Below, piece after piece: positions 25,600 through 35,906 of a DNA stretch of 54,900 nucleotides (within the stretch, counting starts at the first letter, position 1; every line of letters starts with the position of its first letter). The notes beneath the pieces were generated by a model that saw only the letters and a program-made list of their open reading frames with translations, was not told where the DNA came from and did not search any database. A program made the translations under genes and the position numbers. Source of the DNA: Desulfosporosinus sp. (GTDB taxonomy: Bacteria; Bacillota; Desulfitobacteriia; Desulfitobacteriales; Desulfitobacteriaceae); the NCBI GenBank assembly GCA_031292055.1, contig JARLHV010000178.1:1-54900 (forward strand), written 5' to 3'.

Positions 25600-25629
25600 G
25601 AGAGATAGTTCAATATATCTGCCCGACGG

Positions 25630-26448
25630 TTAAACATTAGTTAATTTAACGAGCCTTTCAGCCATCCGGGATATTTGATTTAATGCTTGGGTAAGCTCTG
25701 TTACGCCTATGGCTTGTGATTCACTAACGACGGCCAGTTGACTGACAGAGTCAACTAAACGGCTAACAGAAGAGTGGACTTTAAGGACATCTTGCTCAAT
25801 TGTTATTGCTGAGTTTTTGGTATGTTCTGCAAGTTTTCTAATTTCTTCAGCGACAACTCCAAACCCTCGACCGCTTTCTCCCGCACGAGCAGATTCAATC
25901 GCAGCATTGATCCCTAGGATATTGCTTTGTTGTGATATTTTTTTAATGTCTGTTGTTATATTAGAAACATGAACAATATCCCTTTGAACATGCAAGGTTT
26001 CATCATCCATCATTTTGGCGGTGGCAGATAGTTCTTGGCTCTGGGCTGAAAGGTTTTCAGAAGACGCATAAATTTCTTCGACTGAAGATAAAATTTCTTC
26101 TCCGATTTCCAATAGAGCATTATATTTTTCTGTTGAGATTACGATGGTAATTACACCAATAAATTTACCGTCATCTTTAATCGGGCTACAAATGGCAATA
26201 TACGGTATTGAAAACCGGGATTTTGCTTTTGAAACTTGCTCGATCGTTCTCTCCCCAGATTGTAAAACTTTATATGTAACAGTACCCTTTAACGTCTCAA
26301 TAGAAACTCCTCTTTGTATTCCTAAATCAAGTCTAGGATTATTGGCAGCGGCTAAAATATTTTCATGATCGGCGATAAAGACGGAAATATCTTGATCGTA
26401 CCATTCATGCAAAATTGGTGCAATTGATATTACATGCTCAATCTTCAT
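25630..26448 (-). CDS. Soluble methyl-accepting chemotaxis-like protein
   Basis: 272 aa, no membrane segments. The N-terminal ~115 residues form a small sensor domain (PAS/GAF-like, with [20 protein letters not shown] and [18 protein letters not shown]). The rest is a short signalling coiled coil with the conserved tip [36 protein letters not shown]. The coiled coil is much shorter than in transmembrane receptors. It probably joins a cytoplasmic receptor array or senses an internal cue. Confidence 0.88.
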   Translation of the reverse strand: MKIEHVISIAPILHEWYDQDISVFIADHENILAAANNPRLDLGIQRGVSIETLKGTVTYKVLQSGERTIEQVSKAKSRFSIPYIAICSPIKDDGKFIGVITIVISTEKYNALLEIGEEILSSVEEIYASSENLSAQSQELSATAKMMDDETLHVQRDIVHVSNITTDIKKISQQSNILGINAAIESARAGESGRGFGVVAEEIRKLAEHTKNSAITIEQDVLKVHSSVSRLVDSVSQLAVVSESQAIGVTELTQALNQISRMAERLVKLTNV

Positions 26449-26886
26449 GTGTACCCTCCAATAGTTATTTTATTTGAAGACAAATATAGGTATAAAATTT
26501 TCCGAAAAACTTGTAATACTTCATACTTCACTGTTTTTCGACATACTATGGCCTTATTCCTTTAAAATTCAGCAAAGATTTGTAAACTAGATCAGTTAAA
26601 AAATAGTAGTTAAAGAACGTATCTGTTTGATAGTTCACATAAAAACGACCTTGCTTTTGAAGAACGATAGTCCTTGAAGCGAGGCCGTGGTATTTTGTGG
26701 ACGTTTTGAAAGGACAAAGGCTACAATGATTCCGCTGAGATTGGCTTTGTTAATTAGTTTGTTGTATCATTTCTATAATATCTTCTACAGATGCAAAAAG
26801 CCCTCTGGTTTACTATTGAGATCATTGCAATGTAAAAGAGCTGTTCGGAATACAGAAAATATTTCAACTTGGAGGTTTATTATATT
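26449..26886. other. Intergenic region with one imperfect hairpin
   Basis: 438 bp between divergent genes. An imperfect 12-bp stem (26645-26656 with 26677-26688, one mismatch and one wobble) is followed by GGTATTTTG. A 72-codon plus-strand frame at 26687-26905 has no ribosome site and an atypical composition, so I do not call it. GGAGG at 26871-26875 serves the pentapeptide gene. Confidence 0.35.
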
Positions 26887-27543
26887 ATGGGAGATAAAAA
26901 ATTAAGCTCGAAAATACTATCACCTAATCTTCCGAATGAGTTAGCAATGCTTTCAATTTCTGACAAGAGTATTCAATCAGAAGATTCATTTAGCATGGGA
27001 ATTATTAGTAACAATTTGGTTAAGAGTCAAACGGCAAACCATGTATCCTTTAAAAAAGTATTTTTCAAAAACGTAATATTTAGCAAAGCAGCGTTTAAAT
27101 ATCTCGATTTAATGGATGTTCGATTTGAAAACTGTGACTTATCAAATATGGATTTGAGCGAATCTGTTCTACATAGAGTAGAGCTGGTCAACTGTAAGAT
27201 GATCGGAACGAATATGAGTGAATCTGCTCTGCGGAATGTACTGTTTGATAACTGCAATTTAAGTTATGCTTTATTTCGTTTTTTGGATTGCAAACAAGTA
27301 AATTTTGATAATAGCTCATTAAGTAATGCTGATTTCTACAAAGCTAAGTTTTTAAAGGTTGAGTTTAACAATTCTAATTTACAACAAACTGGAATGTCAG
27401 GAACGAAGCTAAAAGGAATTGATTTAAGTAGTTGTACGTTGGATGGATTAGGGGTTACTATTGATGACCTAGAGGGATGTATTGTCTCTCCTGAACAAGT
27501 AATATCCTTCTCAAAACTTTTAGGACTTATAATTAAGAACTAG
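26887..27543 (+). CDS. Pentapeptide-repeat protein
   Basis: About 218 aa from the ATG at 26887, which follows GGAGG by 11 bases. From about residue 50 to 185 the sequence runs in five-residue steps with a central Leu/Phe/Met preceded by A/S/C/N, for example YLDLMDVRFENCDLSNMDLSES in shortened steps, which predicts a right-handed quadrilateral beta-helix. Some members mimic DNA and protect gyrase (Qnr/MfpA), others are structural. Nothing here decides. Cytoplasmic, no signal peptide. A terminator follows. Confidence 0.85.
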   Translation: MGDKKLSSKILSPNLPNELAMLSISDKSIQSEDSFSMGIISNNLVKSQTANHVSFKKVFFKNVIFSKAAFKYLDLMDVRFENCDLSNMDLSESVLHRVELVNCKMIGTNMSESALRNVLFDNCNLSYALFRFLDCKQVNFDNSSLSNADFYKAKFLKVEFNNSNLQQTGMSGTKLKGIDLSSCTLDGLGVTIDDLEGCIVSPEQVISFSKLLGLIIKN

Positions 27544-27587
27544 TTCTCGCGCAAAACAAGTTTTTGATATAGAGACAAAGTGGCGCT

Positions 27588-27642
27588 AACCTCTTTAGAA
27601 AAGTTGAAATCGTTTGAATTCCTAAATTTTTCTAAAGAGGTT
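27588..27642. terminator. Terminator between converging genes
   Basis: A perfect 15-bp stem (27588-27602 with 27628-27642) has a 25-nt loop and ATTTGTT after it. An outer GGCGC/GCGCC match extends the pairing. It serves the pentapeptide gene and possibly the patatin gene. Confidence 0.75.
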
Positions 27643-27672
27643 ATTTGTTGCGCCTAGTTTTTTAGGACAAGA

Positions 27673-28593
27673 TTACTCTCGGCGATAAATAGTTACATAT
27701 TTTTCAAAATCCCACGTATTTAAAAATTGCTCCGCAGCTTGATACCCTGCGCTAAAGAGCTTTAGGCTCTCTGCCGATGTGATGTTAAAATGGGTAGCTC
27801 CAATCGTTCCGGTAGGTATGGGAACTGTTCGGATGTAATCTTTGTCTTTTATAATTTTAAGCTCGTTGCGATCAAGCATCGTACCTATGATATCAAGCGA
27901 ATAACTGACAATATCTCTTTTGCCTGAGGCTGTATAGCTTACAAAGTTATCAGAAAACTTGAATCCAAAAGTTGGCCAACGGGGGATCCCTTCAACATCA
28001 AAGATCCAAACTGGATAGTTGCTAAGTATTCCTCCGTCGACAATGTAATTTTGACCATGTTTGTGCTTAAGAATAACTGGTTTAAAATAGAAGGGGATGC
28101 TTGAACTCATTCTTACGGCTTTAGCAATGCTAAACTCTAAAGGATCAATTCCGTATTTGGGCAAATCGTCAGGTAAAATCAGTAAATCACGTGTGGTTAT
28201 ATCTGAGGATATAATTTTTAATTGCGATGTGCCGTTTTGATAAACATGCTTAAATTTTGTTTTACCTTTTGCTATGAGCAATTTTTCGAGCCAAGTTTCA
28301 ATATAATCCCCGCTATAGACACCTTTTACAGTGAGTAAACCTAAAGCACCGCCGATCAAGGGAAGAGCTTGAAGGGGATCTTTGGCAAGAAATAACTGAT
28401 AATCTAAATTCATAATAATATCTTTAAGTTCTTCTCCTGTATAACCTACAGCTAAAAGCGCAGCCATAATTGAACCTGCAGAAGTACCAGCTAATTTTTC
28501 CCATGAATAGCCATACTGTTCTAAACAACACACTGCTCCGACCAGACCAATGCCCCGTACACCGCCCCCTTCGAAGACCGCATCAACCTTCAA
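27673..28593 (-). CDS. Patatin-like phospholipase
   Basis: 306 aa, Ser-Asp dyad lipid acyl hydrolase. The oxyanion motif GGGVRGIG is at residues 9-16, nucleophile Ser38 in GTSAGS, and catalytic Asp in VDGGILSNYP (DGG motif). No signal peptide, so probably cytoplasmic or membrane-associated from inside. Acts on fatty-acyl ester bonds of phospholipids. Monocistronic. Confidence 0.92.
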   Translation of the reverse strand: MKVDAVFEGGGVRGIGLVGAVCCLEQYGYSWEKLAGTSAGSIMAALLAVGYTGEELKDIIMNLDYQLFLAKDPLQALPLIGGALGLLTVKGVYSGDYIETWLEKLLIAKGKTKFKHVYQNGTSQLKIISSDITTRDLLILPDDLPKYGIDPLEFSIAKAVRMSSSIPFYFKPVILKHKHGQNYIVDGGILSNYPVWIFDVEGIPRWPTFGFKFSDNFVSYTASGKRDIVSYSLDIIGTMLDRNELKIIKDKDYIRTVPIPTGTIGATHFNITSAESLKLFSAGYQAAEQFLNTWDFEKYVTIYRRE

Positions 28594-28841
28594 ATGTCAT
28601 ACCCCCTTTTGCTAGGATACTATGGAGGTAGGTGTTGTCTTAATACTGGAATATATCGGAAAACAAGAGCTGAAGTTCATGGCTATTTATGTCGAATTAA
28701 GGCTGATAGTAAGTAATTTTCAGGAATTATATGAATATCACAATATTTAACATACGCAACCCCTCGGATTTTTTATAAATATGCGATATAATTGGGAAAA
28801 AGAACAAGTATAAAATATTTCCGAATGAAGAAGAGGTTATC

Positions 28842-31800
28842 ATGATGGCAAGAAAAACAGGCACAGCTAAGAGATCAAAGGCCCTACGCGACGCAAAGGA
28901 GATCAGACCTCAGGCTTTCGCCGGGAAAGTTGTTGAGTCTTTTCCTATCGTTGGTATAGGCGCTTCGGCCGGTGGACTGGCAGCCTTCGAAGCTTTTTTC
29001 ACTGGCCTGCCTGCTGATACTGATCCCGGCATGGCCTTTGTGCTGGTACAGCACCTAGCTCCCGACCACAAGAGTATTCTCACCGACCTCATTAGGCGCT
29101 ATACCAAAATGCAAGTCTTCGAAGTCGAGGACGGGATGGCCGTGAGGCCTAACTGCGTCTATATTATCCCGCCAAACTACGACATGGCTTTTTTGAACGG
29201 CACCCTCCAGTTGCTGGAACCCACCTTGCCGCGTGGTCAGCGCTTGCCGATTGACTTCTTCTTTCGTTCCCTAGCCCAAGATCAGCGCGAGCGAGCCATC
29301 GGCATCGTGCTTTCGGGCACTGGCAGCGATGGCACTTTAGGCGTACGGGCCATCAAAGGTGAGGGCGGAATGGTTATGGCCCAGAAACCAGATTTAGCGG
29401 AATATGACGGCATGCCGCGCAGCGCCATCGCCACCGGCTTGGTGGATTATGAGCTTCCGCCGGCTGAGATGCCTGCCCAGCTCTTAGCCTATGTAGCGCG
29501 TGCTTTCGGCAACCTCCCCCGGCCTAACACTGCCTCAGAGCCTCAGACTGAGAACGCATTAAAGAAGATTTTTATCCTGTTACGCAGTCAGACAGGTCAC
29601 GATTTTTCCCAGTACAAACAGAGCACCGTTCGTCGTCGCATCGCACGGCGCATGGCTGTCCACTTGATCGATACTATCGACCGATATGTAAAGTATTTGC
29701 AGCAGGCCCCTGCCGAGGTGGAGGCACTCTTTAACGATCTGTTGATCGGCGTGACCAATTTCTTCCGCGATCCGGAGGCCTTCCAGGTACTTGAGGAACA
29801 GATCATCCCTAAACTCTTTGCGAATAAGACAGCAGGTGCTGTGGTTCGTGTCTGGTCACCGGGCTGTTCGACAGGCGAGGAGGCCTATTCCATCGCCATT
29901 CTCCTGCATGAGCACTTGGAGAAGCTGAAGCAGAACTACAAGGTGCAGGTATTCGCCACCGACATTGATAGTCAGGCGATTGCCACGGCTCGGGTCGGCC
30001 TCTATCCAGCCAGCATCGCCGCCGACCTCTCGCCGGAGCGATTGGCACGCTTTTTTACGGCTGAACTAGGCGGTAGCGCGTATCGCATCCACAAAGGCAT
30101 TCGCGACTTACTTATCTTTTCTGAGCAAAATGTGATCAAAGACCCGCCCTTCTCCAAGCTCGACCTCATCAGTTGTCGCAATCTTTTGATCTATTTGGAC
30201 GGGGACTTGCAGAGGAAGCTCATTCCTTTGTTCCACTACGCACTAAACCCGGCCGGGCTGCTTTTCCTGGGCACCTCAGAGACCGTGGGTGATTTCAGCA
30301 ATCTGTTTACCATGCTGGATCGCAAATGGAAGCTGTACCAGCGCAAAGAGGATATTAATGGAGCCCAACGTACAACCCTGAGCCACTTTCTCCCGCTTAT
30401 GACAGCGTTGGATGTAGCGCTCCCGCGGACTGCTGAAAAAACGACTGGTTCAATTAAAATACCGCTGCGCCAGCTGACCGAACAGGCGCTTTTGCAGCAG
30501 ATTGCCCCAGTAGGCGTGCTTGTTAACGCTCAGGGCGATATCCTCTACCTTCATGGCCGCACTGGTATGTACCTGGAGCTGGCTCAAGGCGAAGTTGGAA
30601 TCGATAACATTTTGAAGATGGCTCGCGAAGGATTGCGTCGCGACCTGACCGTGGCTCTGTCATCAGCTGTGAGGAGAAAAGAAATCGTACGCCGCACAGG
30701 TTTGAGCGTTAAAACTAATGATCACTTTACTACAGTCAACCTGACCATCCGCCCGGTGACGGCAGGGCAGAGTGCAACGTCTGAGGCACTTCTGTATCTA
30801 GTCATCCTTGAGGAAGAGCTGCTCGTTAATCTCGAACAGGCCCAGCTGGCTGCCCTGCACAAGAGCGCCGGAGCGGATCGTCTCGATATAGAAGCCGAGG
30901 CGTGTATCGTGGCGCTCAAGCAGGAATTGCAGGCCAAAGAGGAATACCTCCAGACCGCGAAAGAGGAATTGGAGACCTCTAATGAAGAGCTTAAATCCTC
31001 CAACGAAGAGATGCAGTCCGTGAACGAAGAATTGCAATCCACCAACGAGGAGCTGGAGACCTCCAAGGAAGAATTGCAGTCGGTCAACGAAGAACTGGCC
31101 ACAGTCAACGTCGAACTGCAAAGCAAAGTGGTCGATCTGACGCGGGCCAATAACGATATGAACAACCTGCTGGCCGGTACTGGCATCGGCACCGTCTATG
31201 TGGATCATCAACTCCGCATCCTGCGCTTCACCCCCGCCGCCACCCGGATCATTAATCTGATCTTGAATGACGTGGGGCGACCTGTGGCTCATATTGTCTC
31301 CAACCTGGTTGGCTACAATAGCTTGGTGGCGGATACGCAGGCTGTGCTCGATACCTTGGTTCCGATAGTAAGGGAAGTACAGACCATCGAGAGTAAGTGG
31401 TGTGCGATGCGCATCATGCCTTACCGCACGCTCGATAACGTGATTGAGGGCGCGGTGATCACCTTTGTCGACATCACGGAGATGAAGCGAACAGAGGCGG
31501 TTCTGCGCGAGAGCGAATTGCGCTTCCATACCCTTATTGAACAGGCACCAGTTGCTATCAGCGTTTCGCGCAATGCGACCAGTTTGTACACTAATCGAAA
31601 GTATCAGGAGACATTCGGCCTAAAAAGTGTCAAAGAATCGGTCGACCTATCAAGAGGCCCATCTTATGCTCCGCAATTCGGAGAGCTTAGCTATTTAGCA
31701 AGTCAAGAATTAGCTTCTGCCGCTGAGTCTTTTGCAGCGGATCACTCTTCTCCCGAACTTTCAGTACCGATTGAATTTGGAAGCTTCGGTTGTCGCCCTG

Positions 31801-31964
31801 ATGGCTCACAATTTCCCGTGCAGGTTGCGGTCGCCCAGGTCCAGCTCTCAGACGGCGAGGCAGATATTACTGTCCTAACTGATATCTCCGGCTGCCAGAC
31901 TCAAAGCTGGGCGGGGCTAGAGGCTGAGAAAACACCACCGGAAAATGATGGAGGGGCACAATGA
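28842..31964 (+). CDS. CheB-CheR-PAS fusion chemotaxis/signalling protein
   Basis: 1040 aa. CheB-type methylesterase domain (about 32-215) with Ser42 in GIGASAGG, His71 in VLVQHLAPDH and Asp in GTGSDGTLG. CheR methyltransferase domain (about 230-500) with WSPGCSTGEEAYS as SAM site, FATDIDSQAI and SCRNLLIYLD. Then a regular coiled coil (about 690-775) of repeated EELxSxNEEL units, and two PAS-type domains to the C-terminus. Both enzymes look intact, with no receiver domain. The kinase gene overlaps its stop by 4 bp (ATGA). The bases from about 28,900 to 31,550 are clearly GC-richer than flanking genes, suggesting transfer. Confidence 0.93.
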   Translation: MMARKTGTAKRSKALRDAKEIRPQAFAGKVVESFPIVGIGASAGGLAAFEAFFTGLPADTDPGMAFVLVQHLAPDHKSILTDLIRRYTKMQVFEVEDGMAVRPNCVYIIPPNYDMAFLNGTLQLLEPTLPRGQRLPIDFFFRSLAQDQRERAIGIVLSGTGSDGTLGVRAIKGEGGMVMAQKPDLAEYDGMPRSAIATGLVDYELPPAEMPAQLLAYVARAFGNLPRPNTASEPQTENALKKIFILLRSQTGHDFSQYKQSTVRRRIARRMAVHLIDTIDRYVKYLQQAPAEVEALFNDLLIGVTNFFRDPEAFQVLEEQIIPKLFANKTAGAVVRVWSPGCSTGEEAYSIAILLHEHLEKLKQNYKVQVFATDIDSQAIATARVGLYPASIAADLSPERLARFFTAELGGSAYRIHKGIRDLLIFSEQNVIKDPPFSKLDLISCRNLLIYLDGDLQRKLIPLFHYALNPAGLLFLGTSETVGDFSNLFTMLDRKWKLYQRKEDINGAQRTTLSHFLPLMTALDVALPRTAEKTTGSIKIPLRQLTEQALLQQIAPVGVLVNAQGDILYLHGRTGMYLELAQGEVGIDNILKMAREGLRRDLTVALSSAVRRKEIVRRTGLSVKTNDHFTTVNLTIRPVTAGQSATSEALLYLVILEEELLVNLEQAQLAALHKSAGADRLDIEAEACIVALKQELQAKEEYLQTAKEELETSNEELKSSNEEMQSVNEELQSTNEELETSKEELQSVNEELATVNVELQSKVVDLTRANNDMNNLLAGTGIGTVYVDHQLRILRFTPAATRIINLILNDVGRPVAHIVSNLVGYNSLVADTQAVLDTLVPIVREVQTIESKWCAMRIMPYRTLDNVIEGAVITFVDITEMKRTEAVLRESELRFHTLIEQAPVAISVSRNATSLYTNRKYQETFGLKSVKESVDLSRGPSYAPQFGELSYLASQELASAAESFAADHSSPELSVPIEFGSFGCRPDGSQFPVQVAVAQVQLSDGEADITVLTDISGCQTQSWAGLEAEKTPPENDGGAQ

Positions 31965-33709
31965 AAAAAAATTCACCTAAAAAATCCTGCCCTTCGGCAA
32001 GCTCAAGACAGGATTTGCGCCGTCGAGCTGAAGAAATGGTCCAAGGTAAAACAGTCTTGACATCTGAAACGCTGGTGATGACGTTGCCCGAAGAAATGCA
32101 GCAGACGCTTCATGAACTGCGCGTGCATCAAATTGAATTGGAGATGCAGAACGAAGAGTTGCGCCGGGCGCAGACGGAACTAGACGCCACGCGGACGCGC
32201 TATTTCGAACTGTACGACTTGGCACCAGTGGGCTATTGCACCATCTCTGAAAAGGGGCTGATCTTAGAGTCCAACCTTACGGCATCTAACCTGCTGGGCG
32301 TGGCTCGAGGTGCGCTGAATGTTCAACCAATCATCTCCCGCTACATCTTAAAAGAAGACCAAGGCACTTACTATCAGCACCGCAAACAGCTTTTGGAGAC
32401 CGATGAACCACAGAGTTGCGAACTGCGGATGCTGAAATCGGATGGCACAGTATTCTGGGGGCATATGACAATGATCTCCGCACAAGACGCTGATGGCGAG
32501 CCCGAGTTTCGCATTGCGCTGAGCGACATCACCAAGCGCAAGAAGGCCGAAGACGCCTTAAAGGAAAGTGAGGAGAAAAATCGTCTGTTAATTGAAGAAT
32601 CTATTGATGCGATCATTATTTGCGATAGTTTTGGAAAAATCATTACTTGTAATAAAGCAATGGAAAACTTTTCAGAAAGTAAACTATCTAATCTAGAAGA
32701 AATTAACCTCTGGGATTCACAATACCAGTTAGCCCCTGATGATAAGAGAATTCCAAAATTGTTGGAATTTCTCAAAACGAAATATATGAGTATTGTTAGT
32801 AAATCAATAAGCTGGCCAGGAAAGACAATTGAACAAAAAGTAGCACTTCCGAATGGTACGGTTAAAACAGTCGTAGATTCTACTTATTCAATAGATACTC
32901 AAAAAGGAATTTTGTATGTGACTATTTTACACGACATCTCTGACCTTAAACGGCGAGAGGAAGAATTAAAAATTGCCCAAGCAGATGCTAAAGCGGCAGA
33001 CGCTGCTAAATGTCAATTCCTTGCTAATATGAGTCATGAAATGAGAACTCCTATGAGTGTAGTCATGGGTATGCTGCAACTTATGCAGATGACAGAACTG
33101 ACAGAGGAACAAAAAGAATATCTTCGCCTTTCCAAAACCTCGTCTGATGCACTTTTATTAGTTATTAATGACATTCTTGATTATTCGAAAATCGATGCCG
33201 GAATGATGGAACTAGTGAAAACACCCTTTGACATCGCCAAGGTATTAGAAAATTCAGTCGGCTTATTTCAAGTTGCTGCCGCGGAAAAAGGGTTAATAAT
33301 AACAACTTTCTTAGCAGAGGATGTCCCAAACAACCTGATTGGTGATTCCTTCAGGTTGAGACAGGTATTAACCAATCTAATTGGGAACGCTGTCAAATAC
33401 ACAAAAAAAGGTAAAATCGACGTTACTGTCAAGAAGATAGGAGAACTCAACCGGAAAGAAATCAAACTCGAATTTGTAGTCAAGGATACTGGCATAGGGA
33501 TAGCAGCGGACAAAAGAGATGTTCTTTTTAAATGCTTCAGCCAAGTAGACAACTCGAATACCCGTAACTATGGAGGAACCGGACTGGGACTCTCTATCTG
33601 CAAGGGACTGGTAGCGCAAATGGCAGGGAAAATCTGGGTAGAAAGCATAGAAGGCGAGGGCAGCAGCTTCTATTTTACCTGTGTTCTGGAGATCGGCGCT
33701 ACAGAGTAG
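31961..33709 (+). CDS. PAS-PAS sensor histidine kinase
   Basis: 582 aa, no membrane segment. A basic N-terminus and short coiled coil (about 40-85) lead to PAS 1 (about 85-195), PAS 2 (about 205-330), a linker coiled coil, HisKA with His359 in [10 protein letters not shown], and an HATPase domain with [14 protein letters not shown] and [11 protein letters not shown]. There is no receiver domain. Coupled to the CheB-CheR fusion by an ATGA overlap. Codon and base use change from GC-rich to AT-rich near 32,570, between PAS 1 and PAS 2, so the gene looks like a splice of two origins. Its 3' end overlaps the next, opposite gene by 11 bp. Confidence 0.92.
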   Translation: MKKNSPKKSCPSASSRQDLRRRAEEMVQGKTVLTSETLVMTLPEEMQQTLHELRVHQIELEMQNEELRRAQTELDATRTRYFELYDLAPVGYCTISEKGLILESNLTASNLLGVARGALNVQPIISRYILKEDQGTYYQHRKQLLETDEPQSCELRMLKSDGTVFWGHMTMISAQDADGEPEFRIALSDITKRKKAEDALKESEEKNRLLIEESIDAIIICDSFGKIITCNKAMENFSESKLSNLEEINLWDSQYQLAPDDKRIPKLLEFLKTKYMSIVSKSISWPGKTIEQKVALPNGTVKTVVDSTYSIDTQKGILYVTILHDISDLKRREEELKIAQADAKAADAAKCQFLANMSHEMRTPMSVVMGMLQLMQMTELTEEQKEYLRLSKTSSDALLLVINDILDYSKIDAGMMELVKTPFDIAKVLENSVGLFQVAAAEKGLIITTFLAEDVPNNLIGDSFRLRQVLTNLIGNAVKYTKKGKIDVTVKKIGELNRKEIKLEFVVKDTGIGIAADKRDVLFKCFSQVDNSNTRNYGGTGLGLSICKGLVAQMAGKIWVESIEGEGSSFYFTCVLEIGATE

Positions 33710-35324
33710 CACCGATCCAACGTGAAACTACTGCATAAAATTCGTCTACTTCCAGCGGTTTCGTTAGATAATCATCCATCCCTGCCTCCAAACATTTTTC
33801 TTTATCTCCCTTGAGGGCATAAGCAGTCATTGCAATGATTGGTGTTCTTCTACTCCCAGTATCCTCCTCCATCCGCCGAATGATTTCGGTGGCCATTAAG
33901 CCATCCATAACAGGCATCTGCACGTCCATCAGAATACCATCAAACTTGCTCTTCCGAAATGAATCCACAGCTTCTTTTCCACTCTCGGACACAGTGACCT
34001 GCCAGCCTCTTTTCCTAGCCAATTTTTCTACATACAGGCTAATTGCAGCGTTATCCTCTACGAGCAAGAGACTTTGAGAAATTTCTGTACTATCGCTTTC
34101 CAGTTTTGCCACAGGTAGCGGTGCGAAATTATCTTCACAAATTCCTCTCTCTAGAATACAGGTGAAGTGAAAGTTGCTGCCCTCTCCTTCCCGGCTTTCT
34201 ACCCAAATTTCTCCCAACATCATCTCCACTAACCGCTTAGATATAGCAAGCCCCAGGCCAGTTCCGCCGCATTGACCTGTTGAAAAGCTACCCACTTGGC
34301 TGAAACTATTGAAAATAATCTCAATATTTTCTGATGAAATGCCGATTCCTGTATCCTTAACCATGCATTCTAATTTAACGCTATTGTTCTTAAGATTCTC
34401 AACTTTTTTAAGATAAAGATCAATTCTTCCTTCTTTGGTGCATTTGACAGCGTTTCCGAGCAGATTCGAAATGATTTGTCTCAACCTGAAAGCATCGCCT
34501 AAAAGATGACTTGGGACATCCTCATCAATGAAGACCTCCATAATAAGTCCCTTTTTCAGAGATGAGAGCTGAAACAAACTTACCACTTCATTGATTAATG
34601 TTCGAGTACAGAAACAGGCATTATTTAGTTTCATAACCCCTGCCTCAATTTTTGAGTAATCCAGAATATCATTGATAATGACCAAAAGAGAATCGCAAGC
34701 AAACTTAGATAGGTTCAGATACTCCTGTTGATTTTCAGTGAGTTGCGTCGTCATTTGGGTGAGTTGGAGCATCCCCATGATTTCAGTAATAGGAGTTCTG
34801 ATTTCATGGGACATATTGGCCAAGAACATACTTTTCGCCGAGTCGGCAGATTCGGCCGCTTCTTTTGCTTTTAGTAATTCCTTCTCTAACAGTTTGCGTT
34901 CAGTAATATCATAATAAACACCTGCCACTAAACCGATATTCGGACTGTAATAATTGACCTCATACCAGTGATCAGTCACTTCAGCATAAACTTCCTTTGA
35001 AACAGAGTTACCCGATTGTGCTACATGTCCCAATAATCCAATTCGGTCCATACTTGCTTCTTGAAGCTGCGGCCAGACCTCAGTCGCTTTTTTCCCGATA
35101 AGCGCCTTGCGATCAAGCCCTTTGATTTTTTCATAGGCTTCATTAACATTAAGTATTGTATAATCAATGGGTATTCCCTGTTCATCCGTTATGATTTGAT
35201 ATAAAGCATGTCCGGAATTCATAGTATCAAATAAACTCTTGTAGGTCGCCTCCTTCTCAGCTAAGTAAACTTCCAGCTTATTCTCTGCTACAACACCCAA
35301 ATTGCTTGCGCTCATAATCTTCAT
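33699..35324 (-). CDS. Hybrid histidine kinase (PAS-HisKA-HATPase-REC)
   Basis: 541 aa from the ATG at 35324 (GGAGG seven bases upstream). One PAS domain (about 25-140), HisKA with His173 in [10 protein letters not shown], HATPase ([24 protein letters not shown]), and a C-terminal receiver domain with phosphoacceptor Asp in [12 protein letters not shown] and Lys in LTKPLE. No membrane segment. Its kinase core is strikingly similar to that of the converging 582-aa kinase, so the two are probably paralogues arranged tail to tail. The receiver may be phosphorylated by either kinase. Confidence 0.93.
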   Translation of the reverse strand: MKIMSASNLGVVAENKLEVYLAEKEATYKSLFDTMNSGHALYQIITDEQGIPIDYTILNVNEAYEKIKGLDRKALIGKKATEVWPQLQEASMDRIGLLGHVAQSGNSVSKEVYAEVTDHWYEVNYYSPNIGLVAGVYYDITERKLLEKELLKAKEAAESADSAKSMFLANMSHEIRTPITEIMGMLQLTQMTTQLTENQQEYLNLSKFACDSLLVIINDILDYSKIEAGVMKLNNACFCTRTLINEVVSLFQLSSLKKGLIMEVFIDEDVPSHLLGDAFRLRQIISNLLGNAVKCTKEGRIDLYLKKVENLKNNSVKLECMVKDTGIGISSENIEIIFNSFSQVGSFSTGQCGGTGLGLAISKRLVEMMLGEIWVESREGEGSNFHFTCILERGICEDNFAPLPVAKLESDSTEISQSLLLVEDNAAISLYVEKLARKRGWQVTVSESGKEAVDSFRKSKFDGILMDVQMPVMDGLMATEIIRRMEEDTGSRRTPIIAMTAYALKGDKEKCLEAGMDDYLTKPLEVDEFYAVVSRWIGATL

Positions 35325-35624
35325 AGTCAATCCTCCATAACCTAATAATCAAAAAATAGTGCGATGTTATGCCTTTTAATTATCTCACAGTTATCGTCCA
35401 ATCTTTGTCGAAATACAGATAATTATTTATTGAATATCATTGATATACTAACAATTACTTTGCTACCATTAAAAATGGCAGGCACTTAGTTGATTATACT
35501 AAGAGTCTGTCGTTTTAATGTTAGTTCCTAAGCAATAAGAGGTTAACTAATTAACTATTCGATGGCAAGAAATGATCAGAATCAGGTAAGTAAGGGCAAG
35601 CTTAAGGGCATAAGCTGTGAATTA

Positions 35625-35646
35625 AATCTTAATAAAATCTTAAGAT
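35625..35646 (+). promoter_or_regulatory. Tandem 11-bp direct repeat, likely OmpR/PhoB-type operator
   Basis: AATCTTAATAA (35625-35635) and AATCTTAAGAT (35636-35646) are adjacent copies one helical turn apart, the layout bound by OmpR/PhoB-family dimers. A third partial match, TTATTAAATCTAAG, follows. It lies some 260 bp upstream of the lipoprotein gene start. The two-component system at 13.9-16.4 kb is one candidate regulator (inference). Confidence 0.5.
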
Positions 35647-35750
35647 GTTTATCACATATTTATTAAATCTAAGTTATATTCTTAGTCATGCGTTAAATGA
35701 AAGTGTGAACGTAAATTACTCAAAAAGGACAGTGATGATGTAATTCCCTA

Positions 35751-35880
35751 ACTGTAGCTTCACAAGACTTATGTTGAAGGCGAAACTACGGAAACAATGA
35801 GTTGATCCTAAATTCAGTGGATCTTTAACCAAGTCAACGGCTTATGCAGAAGCAGAAACTACGGAAATAACAGAAGTAAG
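35751..35880 (+). repeat. Leader with two imperfect ~32-nt direct repeats
   Basis: Copies at 35767-35798 and 35840-35870 share CTTATG..GAAG and an identical core GAAACTACGGAAA (35782-35794 and 35855-35867), 73 bp apart. Between them GATCC/GGATC forms a 5-bp hairpin with a 10-nt loop. Each copy can form a small GCTT/AAGC-type stem. The block ends just before the ribosome site of the lipoprotein gene, so it would be in its 5' UTR. It matches no riboswitch class I can name. Confidence 0.5.
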
Positions 35881-35906
35881 TTATTAGCGGGAGGGTGTTT
35901 AATCAC

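Noticed and set aside
26687..26905. 72-codon plus-strand frame before the pentapeptide gene
   Set aside because: No ribosome site, composition unlike neighbours, and it overlaps the well-supported start of the next gene in another frame.
30950..31130. Repetitive DNA in the CheB-CheR-PAS gene, considered as a tandem repeat element
   Set aside because: The periodicity follows the heptads of a coiled coil common to this protein family, so it is coding constraint.
30798..31529. 243-codon minus-strand frame inside the CheB-CheR-PAS gene
   Set aside because: Antisense shadow of the GC-rich coiled-coil region; its His/Leu/Gln-rich repeats mirror the EELxSxNEEL repeats on the plus strand.
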